The translations under genes and the position numbers were made by a program. A stretch of 38,157 bases of DNA from Coriobacteriia bacterium (GTDB lineage: Bacteria; Actinomycetota; Coriobacteriia; Coriobacteriales; Eggerthellaceae). Shown in pieces: positions 17,865-25,931 of this stretch. The notes beneath the pieces were generated by a model. The model did not search any database. It worked only from the letters and a program-made list of their open reading frames with translations, and was not told where the DNA came from. How positions within the stretch are numbered: the first letter of the stretch is position 1; each line of letters starts with the position of its first letter. Location: the NCBI GenBank assembly GCA_030526515.1, contig JAUNCQ010000007.1:1-38157 (forward strand), written 5' to 3'.

Positions 17865-20800
17865 ATGCTCAGCCGTTTCAGCGTCAAGCGCCCCTACGTC
17901 ATTATCGTCGCCGTGATCGTGGCGCTCATCCTGGGAGGCGTCTCCCTTTCCAAGATGAAGACGGACCTGCTGCCCGAAATGGACATGCCGTACCTGGCGG
18001 TCATCACCACCCAGCCCGGCGCCACCGCGGAAAAGGTGGAGCAGGAGGTCACCAAGCCGCTGGAGGACCAGCTGGCCACCGTCAACGGCGTGGACAGCAC
18101 GTCGTCCATCAGCTCCGACAACTTCAGCATGGTCTTCCTGCAGTTCCAGGACGGTACCAACATGGACTCCGCGCTGGTGAAGGTTTCATCGGCCGCCAAC
18201 GAGGTGGCGGGCAAGCTGCCGGAGGGCGCCGGCACCCCCAACTTCCTGGAGATCAACGCGGACATGATGGCGACCATGTACGTGACCGCGTCCTTCGACG
18301 ACAAGGACATCTACCAGGCCACCGAGTTCGTGAAGGACAACGTGATTCCCGCCCTTGAGCGCGTGAACGGCGTGGCGGACGTGTCCCCCACCGGCCTGGT
18401 GGAGAAGTCGGTTGAGGTCCGCCTGAACGACGACAAGATCGAGCAGATCAACAACAAGATCCTGGCCAGCGTGAACTCCCAGCTCTACGACGCCAAGAAG
18501 AAGATCGACGACGGCAAGAAGGCCCTGGACAAGGCGGAAAAGAAGCTTGAGCAGGGCGAAAAGGACCTGGAGAAGCAGCAGAAGGAAACCAACGACAAGC
18601 TCAGCGACGCCAACACCCAGCTGACCCAGGGCATTTCCCAGCTGGAAAGCCAGAAGGCGGTCCTGAACGGCCAGATCAGCACGGCCGAGGCCCAGGCCCA
18701 GGCCTACGAAACCCAGCTGGAGGGCCTGCGGGCCCAGCTCGAGGCGGCCACCGACCCCATGGTCCAGGCCCAGCTGCAGATGCAGATCGAGGCCCTGGAG
18801 AAGCAGTCCGCCGCAGCCACCGCCCAGGTGGATGCCCTGAAGAAGCAGCTGGCCCCGATCCTGAAGAAGCTGGAGGACTCCGAAAAGAAGCTGGGCAAGA
18901 CCTACACCCAGACCACCAACGGCGCCCTGACCGCCGCAGCGGGCTTCGGCAGCGCGGCAGCTCAGATTTCGTCCGGCAAGGAAACCATCAAGAACCAGCG
19001 CCAGAGCCTGAAGGACGCCGAAAAGCAGTACAAGGACGCCCGCAAGGCCGCCATCAAGTCCGCCAACATAGACAAGCTGGTGGAAAAGAACACCCTGGCC
19101 CAGGTCATCAAGGCCCAGGACTTCAGCATGCCCGCCGGCTACGTGAAGTCCGGCTCCAGCTCCCAGTGGCTGCTGCGCGTGGGCGACCGCATCGAGTCCG
19201 TTGACGAGCTGAAGGGCCTGATGCTGGCCGACATCGACGACGTGGGCAAGATCCACCTGAAGGACGTGGCTGACGTCGTCACCATTGACAACGCGGGCTT
19301 TGCCTACATGAAGCAGGACGGCCAGGACGCCATCCTGCTGTCCCTGTTCAAGGGCTCCACGGCCAGCACCTCCGACGTGTCCACCGCCGTGAACGAATGC
19401 ATCACCGACCTGACCGAGCAGTACCCGGGCATGCACCTGAACGCCATCAGCGACCAGGGCAAGGTCATCTTCATGTACATCAAGACCATCCTGACCTCGC
19501 TGCTGCTGGGCATCCTGCTGGCGATCATCGTGCTGGCCCTGTTCCTGAGGGACTGGAAGCCCACCATCATCGTGGCCTTCAGCATCCCCTTCAGCGTGCT
19601 GGTAGCGCTGCTGGTCATGTACTTCACCGGCATCGGCATCAACATCATGACCCTGGGCGGCCTGTCCATGGCCATAGGCATGCTGGTGGACAACTCCATC
19701 GTGATGCTTGAGAACATCTACCGCCTGCGCGGCCGCGGCATATCCGCCGCACGCGCCGCGGCCCAGGGCGCCAAGCAGATGACCGGCGCCGTGGTGGCCT
19801 CCACCCTGACCACCGTGTGCGTGTTCCTGCCCATCATGTTCACCACCGGCCTGGTGAACCAGATGCTGGCACCTTTCGCCCTGACCATTGCCTACGTGCT
19901 GACCGCATCCCTGGTGGTGGCCCTGACGCTGGTGCCCGCCGTGTCCAGCTTCGTGTTCAAGAACTACGTGCCCAAGCGCAGCAACTGGTTCGAGAAGCTG
20001 AAGGACCTCTACGGCCGCAGCCTGCAGTTCTTCCTGCGCCACAAGGTGCTGCCCCTGGGCGTTTCCCTGGTGCTGCTGATCGGCTCCGTCTGGGGCGTGG
20101 TCAACATGGGCGTGACCCTGATCCCGGACATGACCAGCTCCACCATCGACGTTTCCGTGAAGATGCCCGATGACACCAAGAAGAAGGATGCCTTCAAGAT
20201 GGCCGACGAGGTCATGGAGGCCGCCATGGGCATTGAGGGCGTCAAGCTGGTGGCCGCCATGGACGGCACCGCCACCGTTTCCGCCCTGAACACCGACGCC
20301 GGCAGCAGCTACGACGAAGAGCTGGTGCAGATGATCTCCTTCAACCTGCTCATTGACGACACCGTGGACACCGAGGACAAGGTCCGCAAGATCCGCCAGG
20401 ACGTTGCCGAGGCCACCAAGGACATGAACTGCGAGGTAACCACCGACAGCACCGAGTCCATGAGCTCCATGATGGGCAGCGGCCTGTCCATCAAGCTGAA
20501 GGGCCCCGACAAGGAAAAGCTGCAGGACCTGTCCGAGGAGGTCATGGAGGTAGTCAAGTCCGTTGACGGCTACACCGAGGTGGACAACGGCTCCGAGGAG
20601 GCCGCCAACGAGCTGCACCTGGTGATCGACCGCACCAAGCTCATGGAAGCCGGCTACACCGTGGCCCAGCTCTACTCCGACCTGGCCCAGCGCCTGACTA
20701 CGGACGCCGACGCCACGTCCCTGACCATCGAAGGCACCGACCTGGACGTGAAGGTGGTGGACAAGACCGACCCCATCACCCGCAAGAACCTGCTGGACAC

Positions 20801-21728
20801 CAAGATCGAGATCGACAAGACCACCGCCGACGGCACCGAGACCAAGACCTACAAGCTGGGCGACTTCGCCACCGTGAAGAAGGACAAGGTGTCCGAGAAC
20901 ATCGCCCACTCCAACGGCATGCGCACCATGACCGTGACCGCCGAGGTCCTGGACGGCTTCAACAACGCGCTCCTGTCCCGCGACCTGAAGGAAAAGCTGG
21001 ATGCCATGGACCTGGAGGAGGGCTATTCGGTGACCCTTTCGGGCGAAATCGACAACATCGACACCATGCTGAGCCAGATGCTGCTCATGCTGCTGCTGGG
21101 CTTTGTCCTGATCTACCTGGTCATGGTTGCCCAGTTCCAGAACCTGCTTTCGCCCTTCATCATCCTGTTCACGGTGCCGCTGGCCTTCACCGGCGGCTTC
21201 CTGGGCCTGGCCGCCACCGGCGAGCAGCTGAACATGCTGAGCCTGATGGGCTTCGCGGTGCTCATGGGCACGGTGGTCAACAACGGCATCGTGTTCGTGG
21301 ACTACGTGAACCAGCTGCGCATTGGCGGCCTGGAGCGGCGCGAGGCCCTGGTGGCCGCCGGCCGTACCCGCATGCGTCCCATCCTCATGACGGCGCTCAC
21401 CACCATCCTGGCCATGATGCCCATGGTGCTCAGCCAGGCGGTGGGCTCCAGCATGCAGCGCGGCATGGCCGTGGTCGTTGTGGGCGGCCTGCTGTACGCC
21501 ACCCTGATGACGCTGTACGTGGTGCCCTGCATCTACGATATCCTGTTCAAGCGCCAGCCCTACGACGTCGACCTGGGCGATGAGTCCCTGGACGACGACC
21601 CCGGCGACGCCCAGGCCTACCTGGACGAGCTGAAGGCCAAGCGGGAGGCCCTGCCCCAAGCGGAGCCCGAATCCGCCGACGCGTTCCCGGCCGCGCAGAC
21701 CGTGAACCCAGTCCTGCCTGCACGCTAG
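17865..21728 (+). CDS. RND efflux transporter (HAE1/AcrB-like) with coiled-coil insertion
   Basis: A 1287-residue proton-driven exporter of unknown substrate. TM1 is at ~10-30, with a first porter segment to ~195. A block of ~210 charged, Lys/Glu/Gln-rich residues (~195-408) is predicted to form a long antiparallel coiled-coil hairpin. The porter fold then resumes at NTLAQVIKAQDFSMPAGYV, TM2 starts at ~536, and the relay helix reads GGLSMAIGMLVDNSIVMLEN, with Asp-Asn where AcrB has Asp-Asp. The second half repeats the layout, with TM10 around VLMGTVVNNGIVFVDYVNQ. The insertion replaces the region that docks to the periplasmic adaptor in Gram-negative pumps, and no adaptor or outer-membrane partner gene is nearby. 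The start is supported by AAGGAG 8 nt upstream. It lies 75 bp before adh. Confidence 0.93.
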   Translation: MLSRFSVKRPYVIIVAVIVALILGGVSLSKMKTDLLPEMDMPYLAVITTQPGATAEKVEQEVTKPLEDQLATVNGVDSTSSISSDNFSMVFLQFQDGTNMDSALVKVSSAANEVAGKLPEGAGTPNFLEINADMMATMYVTASFDDKDIYQATEFVKDNVIPALERVNGVADVSPTGLVEKSVEVRLNDDKIEQINNKILASVNSQLYDAKKKIDDGKKALDKAEKKLEQGEKDLEKQQKETNDKLSDANTQLTQGISQLESQKAVLNGQISTAEAQAQAYETQLEGLRAQLEAATDPMVQAQLQMQIEALEKQSAAATAQVDALKKQLAPILKKLEDSEKKLGKTYTQTTNGALTAAAGFGSAAAQISSGKETIKNQRQSLKDAEKQYKDARKAAIKSANIDKLVEKNTLAQVIKAQDFSMPAGYVKSGSSSQWLLRVGDRIESVDELKGLMLADIDDVGKIHLKDVADVVTIDNAGFAYMKQDGQDAILLSLFKGSTASTSDVSTAVNECITDLTEQYPGMHLNAISDQGKVIFMYIKTILTSLLLGILLAIIVLALFLRDWKPTIIVAFSIPFSVLVALLVMYFTGIGINIMTLGGLSMAIGMLVDNSIVMLENIYRLRGRGISAARAAAQGAKQMTGAVVASTLTTVCVFLPIMFTTGLVNQMLAPFALTIAYVLTASLVVALTLVPAVSSFVFKNYVPKRSNWFEKLKDLYGRSLQFFLRHKVLPLGVSLVLLIGSVWGVVNMGVTLIPDMTSSTIDVSVKMPDDTKKKDAFKMADEVMEAAMGIEGVKLVAAMDGTATVSALNTDAGSSYDEELVQMISFNLLIDDTVDTEDKVRKIRQDVAEATKDMNCEVTTDSTESMSSMMGSGLSIKLKGPDKEKLQDLSEEVMEVVKSVDGYTEVDNGSEEAANELHLVIDRTKLMEAGYTVAQLYSDLAQRLTTDADATSLTIEGTDLDVKVVDKTDPITRKNLLDTKIEIDKTTADGTETKTYKLGDFATVKKDKVSENIAHSNGMRTMTVTAEVLDGFNNALLSRDLKEKLDAMDLEEGYSVTLSGEIDNIDTMLSQMLLMLLLGFVLIYLVMVAQFQNLLSPFIILFTVPLAFTGGFLGLAATGEQLNMLSLMGFAVLMGTVVNNGIVFVDYVNQLRIGGLERREALVAAGRTRMRPILMTALTTILAMMPMVLSQAVGSSMQRGMAVVVVGGLLYATLMTLYVVPCIYDILFKRQPYDVDLGDESLDDDPGDAQAYLDELKAKREALPQAEPESADAFPAAQTVNPVLPAR

Positions 21729-21735
21729 CAACCCT

Positions 21736-21761
21736 GCGCGGCCGCCTTCGGGTGGCCGCGC
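21736..21761 (+). terminator. UUCG-capped hairpin after the RND gene
   Basis: An 11-bp stem GCGCGGCCGCC / GGTGGCCGCGC (one G-U) is closed by the tetraloop TTCG and followed by GTATATTTCGCCCTCTTTT. The T tract is broken, so it may be a terminator or a transcript-stabilising hairpin between RND and adh. Confidence 0.5.
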
Positions 21762-21803
21762 GTATATTTCGCCCTCTTTTCAAGATCTGACGAAAGGAAC
21801 CCC

Positions 21804-22976
21804 ATGAGAAACTTCGAGTTCTGCTCCCCCACCCAGTTCGTGTTCGGCCGCGGCGTGGAAGAGCAGGTGGGCGCCAAGATGAGCGAGCGCGGCGCCCGGA
21901 AGTGCCTGCTGCACTACGGCGGCCAGTACGCAGCCAAGAGCGGCCTGCTGGACCGGGTGAAGGCGTCCCTGGACGAAGCCGGCGTGGGCTACGTGGAGCT
22001 GGGCGGCGTGCGCCCCAACCCGGAGATCACCCTGGTGCGCGAAGGCGTGCGCCTGTGCAAGGAGCATGAGCTGGACTGGGTGCTGGCCGTGGGCGGCGGC
22101 AGTGTCATCGACTCCGCCAAGGCCATTGCCAACGGCGCCTGCATCGACGACGACGTGTGGACCCTCTTCGAAACCAAGCGCCAGGGCCACGACGTGCTGC
22201 CCATTGCCGTGGTGCTGACCATCCCCGCCGCCGGTAGCGAGGCCTCCAAGAGCTGCGTGGTCAGCAACGACGAGCTGGGCCGCAAGACCGGCTACTCCAG
22301 CAACGCCCATCGCCCCAAGCTGGCGTTCATGAACCCGGAGCTGACCTTCACGCTGCCGGAGTACCAGACCGCCGCCGGCTGCGTGGACATGTTCAGCCAC
22401 CTGCTGGAGCGCTTCTTCGACGACTGCGAGCCCGTGCCCGTCACGGACAACCTGAACCTGTCCCTGATGAAGACCGTGCGCACCTTTGCGCCCGTGGTGC
22501 TTGAGGAGCCGGAAAACTACGAGGCCCGCGCCAACATCATGTGGGCCAGCATGCTGTGCCACCAGGGCATTGCCGGCTGCGGCCGCACCGAGGACTGGGC
22601 CACCCACGGCATGGAGCACGAGCTGTCCGCCCTGAACACGTCCATCACCCATGGCGCCGGCCTGGCGGTCATGCATCCGGCCTGGATGGAGTACGTCCAC
22701 GAGCTGAACCCCGGCCGCTTTGCCCAGTACGGCTACGAGGTGTTCGGCCTGACGCCCTCCGGCGACGTGCTGGCGGACGCCCGCGCGGCCATCGACCAGA
22801 CCCGCATGTTCTTCGCCAGCCTGGGCATGCCCACCACTCTTGAGGAGCTGGACGTGACCGAGGAGGACATCGAGTCCATGCTGCCCACGCTGAAGGCCAA
22901 CAAGGGCGAGCCCTTCGGCCGCTTCAAGCGCCTGACCATGGATGATGCGCGAGAGATCTATCGCCTGGCGCTGTAA
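21804..22976 (+). CDS. Iron-containing alcohol dehydrogenase (BdhA/YqhD-like)
   Basis: A 390-residue NAD(P)H-dependent alcohol/aldehyde oxidoreductase of the Fe-ADH family, close in layout to butanol dehydrogenases and YqhD. It starts with the typical FEFCSPTQFVFGRG and carries the nucleotide loop VGGGSVIDSAKAIA. Metal ligands are expected in VDMFSHLLERFF, ATHGMEHELSA and THGAGLAVMHPAW (His-x-x-His-type positions). It probably reduces aldehydes to regenerate NAD(P)+ in fermentation; the physiological substrate is unknown. The ATG is preceded by GACGAAAGGAAC, a leader string that recurs in this window. The gene is followed by a strong hairpin and faces a converging gene. Confidence 0.92.
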   Translation: MRNFEFCSPTQFVFGRGVEEQVGAKMSERGARKCLLHYGGQYAAKSGLLDRVKASLDEAGVGYVELGGVRPNPEITLVREGVRLCKEHELDWVLAVGGGSVIDSAKAIANGACIDDDVWTLFETKRQGHDVLPIAVVLTIPAAGSEASKSCVVSNDELGRKTGYSSNAHRPKLAFMNPELTFTLPEYQTAAGCVDMFSHLLERFFDDCEPVPVTDNLNLSLMKTVRTFAPVVLEEPENYEARANIMWASMLCHQGIAGCGRTEDWATHGMEHELSALNTSITHGAGLAVMHPAWMEYVHELNPGRFAQYGYEVFGLTPSGDVLADARAAIDQTRMFFASLGMPTTLEELDVTEEDIESMLPTLKANKGEPFGRFKRLTMDDAREIYRLAL

Positions 22977-22992
22977 GGCTCACGGCAAGAAT

Positions 22993-23018
22993 GGGGCCGG
23001 GACAAACGTCCCGGCCCC
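22993..23018. terminator. Perfect hairpin between converging genes
   Basis: GGGGCCGGGAC-AAAC-GTCCCGGCCCC, an 11-bp perfect stem, 16 nt after the adh stop and 12 nt before the 3' end of the opposing gene. The following bases (GCTTGCTTCTCGTT on plus, ATTCTTG on minus) are only mildly T-rich, so it could serve both directions. It also marks the left edge of the A+T-richer islet. Confidence 0.65.
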
Positions 23019-23030
23019 GCTTGCTTCTCG

Positions 23031-23597
23031 TTATGCGTAGCCCCTTAGGCTCACAATATTTCTCTTCGATTCGATATAATCCCTGTCATCGGGGGGAACA
23101 ACTGCACATGCAGGAGCAATCCTGTTTAGTACTCCCGTCCCTCTATCAACCAGAATCAACTCGGAAAGCCACGAACCGAAGTAGAATGACACCTCCTCAT
23201 TGTCGAGAACAAACACAACCGCAACAGTACTCGTAAATTCGAAGCATTCACCGCCTTCGTCTTGCAAGAGGGTGTCCTCCACCAGCAAAACGTCCCTCAC
23301 CGTTCCGCAGAGTGGCTGTTCCATCCGCTTCCATTCATCGCAAAACCTTCCAACATCACCGTCCGCCAGCATGCGCACAGAGCAAACGGCGACGTCGTCA
23401 AGTTCTCCGAGGTACTCCAGAGGCCTTGCCTGATTCAATAGGCAAACGACCTTTTCGCCAAACCTCAGCCACACGACTCCATAAGCCGGCCTACCAGGCT
23501 CATTCCCATCATATGCGTACGAATCAAGGTAGGACCCAATCACGCTTGCCAGAACGCTCCTTTCCCCGGAAGAGAGCCTAGCATCGGTCTCACCCAT
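23031..23597 (-). CDS. Acidic hypothetical protein, possible immunity partner
   Basis: A 188-residue acidic, soluble protein with no signal peptide or TM segment; I do not recognise the family. Alternating hydrophobic strands (VWLRFGEKVVCLL, TVAVVFVLDNEEVSFYFGSW) suggest an alpha/beta fold of the size typical of immunity proteins. The ATG at 23597 lies inside the end of the preceding gene (8-bp overlap) and has a strong GGAGG 8 nt upstream. The tight coupling behind a toxin-domain-like gene is the main reason to suspect an antitoxin or immunity role; this is inference from context. Base composition is more A+T-rich than in the flanking housekeeping genes. Confidence 0.7.
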   Translation of the reverse strand: MGETDARLSSGERSVLASVIGSYLDSYAYDGNEPGRPAYGVVWLRFGEKVVCLLNQARPLEYLGELDDVAVCSVRMLADGDVGRFCDEWKRMEQPLCGTVRDVLLVEDTLLQDEGGECFEFTSTVAVVFVLDNEEVSFYFGSWLSELILVDRGTGVLNRIAPACAVVPPDDRDYIESKRNIVSLRGYA

Positions 23598-24033
23598 GTC
23601 GATTACCTCCTCTTTTCATCACGAAATGAATCCTTTGATTCTTTACACCCACCGAATCGCTGCTGCAGCTGATGTTGATATCAACCGCAGGAGATCCATC
23701 CTTGCTCGAGCTCACTTCGCGATAAGTAATGTACGTACCATCCCTGAGAAGAACAACGCCTCCATTCGCAATGCTGCTCGCTCTCACTACGCCGCCATAC
23801 GAGGCCTTTTCAAAGAAATCCCTCGCCGTCCTCCTAGGGTCATCGGATTCGATATTTCGACGATCGCTTCCAGAACCCCTCTTTCCGAAATACCCATTGC
23901 TGAATTCGTAGTTCGCTCTAAGCATGTCAAGATTATCCCTCATGCCATGATGAGTCGGTGCGCCACCCGCGTATCCGCCATCTGCCGATCCACTGGTTTT
24001 GCCCACATTGACCCCACTACTGCCTGAGCCCAA
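23590..24033 (-). CDS. Small Gly/Ser-led protein resembling a toxin C-terminal domain
   Basis: 147 residues, no signal peptide. The first ~30 residues are Gly/Ser-rich (GSGSSGVNVGKTSGSADGG), like the linker before the C-terminal domain of polymorphic toxins or phage-head-attached toxins. The C-terminal ~55 residues contain DGTYITYREVSSS, DGSPAVDINI and KNQRIHFVMKRGG. I associate this type of ending with toxin or nuclease C-terminal cassettes of mobile elements, from memory and not verified. The TTG start at 24033 is supported by AGGGGGG six bases upstream and overlaps the DUF4417-like gene by 17 bp; the 3' end overlaps the next gene by 8 bp. A downstream start is possible. It could instead be an orphan remnant of a larger toxin. 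Confidence 0.65.
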   Translation of the reverse strand: MGSGSSGVNVGKTSGSADGGYAGGAPTHHGMRDNLDMLRANYEFSNGYFGKRGSGSDRRNIESDDPRRTARDFFEKASYGGVVRASSIANGGVVLLRDGTYITYREVSSSKDGSPAVDINISCSSDSVGVKNQRIHFVMKRGGNRHG

Positions 24034-24739
24034 CGGAATCCCCCCTCAGCTCGCTACGGCCACCGTCCAGCTCACCGCGCCGGCAACCTGGATACACCCA
24101 AACCGGAATACCAAGCGAACGTGGATAGTCCATGACGTGATAAAAATCACTGCCGTAATAAACGATTGCTGTTGGCTTTAGCTCATCCACAGTAGTCTTC
24201 ACATCGCGAACAAACCGAAGTCGCTCCAACTTGTTTTTCGTCACCGCACGTCCACAAATCGCTATCACGCTTTCTTGAGGCAAAGCCTCCAAGAGATAGT
24301 CGCATCCTGGCTCGTGCCTAGCGTTCGGAAGAACAAGCAGCCCCTGACGCTGAAACCATGAAGCCAACGCATGATTCCTGAAGCAACTCCACAATTTAAT
24401 CGGCTTCGGAAAATCAATGCAGGTGCTGAAGTCGGGCATCACCACACCCGCAAACCTCGACAACCTGGAAAGATACTGACGAGGATCATTCCAAATTCGA
24501 AGGAACCGGAAATCATCTTCGTAAAAATGAACGAAGCAATCGAAATCCTTGCAGTCAGCCCTCATCGCCACAGAGAACGGAATTAGACCGACAGGCGGAG
24601 CCTCAAGGCAAACCGCCTCCAATTGAGGAAGCTCATTATCTTTCGAGTACTCAGCGTTTTCCAGTAGGAAGAGACGAAGAGTGTCACGACGATGCCTCGG
24701 CCTTCTCCTTGCCCCCTTCTCTATTCCAGAGTCAATCAC
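24017..24739 (-). CDS. DUF4417-like protein
   Basis: 240 residues, cytoplasmic. HFYEDDFRFLRIWNDPRQYL, then VVMPDFSTCIDFPKP, a RNHALASWFQRQGLLVLPNA segment and a late IVYYGSDFYHV match my recollection of the DUF4417 family, found largely in phages and mobile elements with no known activity. The first ~25 residues are basic (KGARRRPRHRRD). The GTG start at 24739 is preceded by AAAGGGGG. It heads a three-gene overlapping run and is divergent from the zinc-knuckle gene across a 137-bp gap. The three genes are probably one transcript. Family assignment fairly sure; function unknown. Confidence 0.75.
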   Translation of the reverse strand: MIDSGIEKGARRRPRHRRDTLRLFLLENAEYSKDNELPQLEAVCLEAPPVGLIPFSVAMRADCKDFDCFVHFYEDDFRFLRIWNDPRQYLSRLSRFAGVVMPDFSTCIDFPKPIKLWSCFRNHALASWFQRQGLLVLPNARHEPGCDYLLEALPQESVIAICGRAVTKNKLERLRFVRDVKTTVDELKPTAIVYYGSDFYHVMDYPRSLGIPVWVYPGCRRGELDGGRSELRGDSVGLRQ

Positions 24740-24794
24740 AAATACCCCCTTTCGGGCAGCAGCATCAATACCTTCGACAACGCGTCCGTCGTCA

Positions 24795-24823
24795 TTGCGC
24801 TAGCGCACTACCAATGCTAGAAT
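24795..24823 (+). promoter_or_regulatory. Promoter of the zinc-knuckle gene
   Basis: TTGCGC (24795-24800), a 17-bp spacer, and TAGAAT (24818-24823) preceded by TGC, an extended -10. The perfect palindrome GCGCTAGCGC (24797-24806) overlaps the -35 element and would suit a repressor site. Confidence 0.65.
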
Positions 24824-24830
24824 TTGAAAT

Positions 24831-24859
24831 TGTTACAGTAAATAGAAATTAGCGTAACA
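24831..24859 (+). promoter_or_regulatory. Inverted repeat, possible operator
   Basis: TGTTAC (24831-24836) and GTAACA (24854-24859) are perfect inverted arms 17 bp apart, with centres about two helical turns apart. They lie just downstream of the predicted transcription start and upstream of the ribosome-binding site of the zinc-knuckle gene. Autoregulation by the encoded protein is a reasonable but untested idea. Confidence 0.45.
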
Positions 24860-24876
24860 TTGTGAAGGGGGAAACG

Positions 24877-25926
24877 ATGATCACCACAAATAGTTCCGTT
24901 GCTTTAGGACAGCTCGGGGATACCATCTATCTATTGATGGACAGGGACGGGCAGCGGCCTCACTTGTATGACGAAGATGGGTGCGAGGACTCTCCCTTCA
25001 TCAAGCTCATCAACTCATCCAATCTCTCGGAGCTGATGTCCGCAGCAGACGAGATCCACAGCATGTTGGGCCCATCGGTTGACTTCATCGATGATCGAGG
25101 AGGCTTTCAAATTCCCAAGAAAATCAAAAACGATCAATCGCCCTATATCGCTTCCCTTTTTGAAGAAAATCCTCCAGAGAAAGCTTTGAAAAAAACTGAG
25201 GAAGCGATAAAAATCTGGAGCATCGCAAAGATTGGGCCTGGAGTGCACGCGCAACACGATTTAAAAAAATTCGGAGCTGAGTCCTTTACCGCGGTACCTC
25301 TGGCCGACGTCATCACGGCAGTAACGGATTTGCGACGACACTGCCTGCTCTTCGCATGGCTCGTAGGAAAAACGGCCTTTGAAAACGCCCACGGTCTGAC
25401 CCCGATGGACAAGAGCCTCAAGTATCGCGGGTTAAACCTTGAAGGAGACAGCGATCTCTCGGAATACTATAGAAAGCTATGCGATGCACCAGCGAACAAA
25501 TGGACACGCTTCACAATCGAGTTCGGCAGCTTTGAGATGATGCACCTTTGCGAGCCGATCCAGATAGAACGCGATGTCACAAACTATGTACGCAGCGTTT
25601 TTTCTATCCTCATGTCCGACACCACAACAAAGCTGGATGGCTTACTCCAGCCAACAACCACTCCAAACACTGTAGTCTCCGCCGCGTGGACCTTCTTCGG
25701 AAAGGGGATTAGTAAATTGTCTGGACCGGGGGCAATATCAGTCTGTGAGCACTGTGGAAAATTTTATGAAAGCCGAAGATCTACGAAGCGATTTTGCAGC
25801 GACTCTTGCAGAGTACTTGCGAAGAGAAAACCGAAATCTACCGAAAATCAGCCCTATGTAACCACAATCGCAAAGGAACGCATGCGTCTGCGCGACTCCG
25901 CAAAATCCCTGCCAGCGCATCCTTAG
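24877..25926 (+). CDS. Hypothetical protein with C-terminal zinc knuckle
   Basis: 349 residues, soluble. Only the C-terminus is recognisable: CEHCGKFYESRRSTKRFCSD with C290, C293, C307 and C311 (C-x2-C-x13-C-x3-C), followed by a basic stretch, like CGNR-type and related zinc knuckles that bind nucleic acid. The rest (residues 1-285) shows mixed alpha/beta character and no motif I can name. Start: the ATG at 24877 follows GAAGGGGG; an in-frame GTG at 24862 lacks one. It is divergent from the three-gene DUF4417 run, and its 3' end stops 5 bp from a converging gene without a terminator. It could regulate the islet or be an unrelated passenger. Confidence 0.75.
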   Translation: MITTNSSVALGQLGDTIYLLMDRDGQRPHLYDEDGCEDSPFIKLINSSNLSELMSAADEIHSMLGPSVDFIDDRGGFQIPKKIKNDQSPYIASLFEENPPEKALKKTEEAIKIWSIAKIGPGVHAQHDLKKFGAESFTAVPLADVITAVTDLRRHCLLFAWLVGKTAFENAHGLTPMDKSLKYRGLNLEGDSDLSEYYRKLCDAPANKWTRFTIEFGSFEMMHLCEPIQIERDVTNYVRSVFSILMSDTTTKLDGLLQPTTTPNTVVSAAWTFFGKGISKLSGPGAISVCEHCGKFYESRRSTKRFCSDSCRVLAKRKPKSTENQPYVTTIAKERMRLRDSAKSLPAHP

Positions 25927-25931
25927 AATAG

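Noticed and set aside
18186-21731. Long minus-strand open frame opposite the RND gene
   Set aside because: Antisense shadow of the transporter; same His/Gly/Val-rich composition and no ribosome-binding site.
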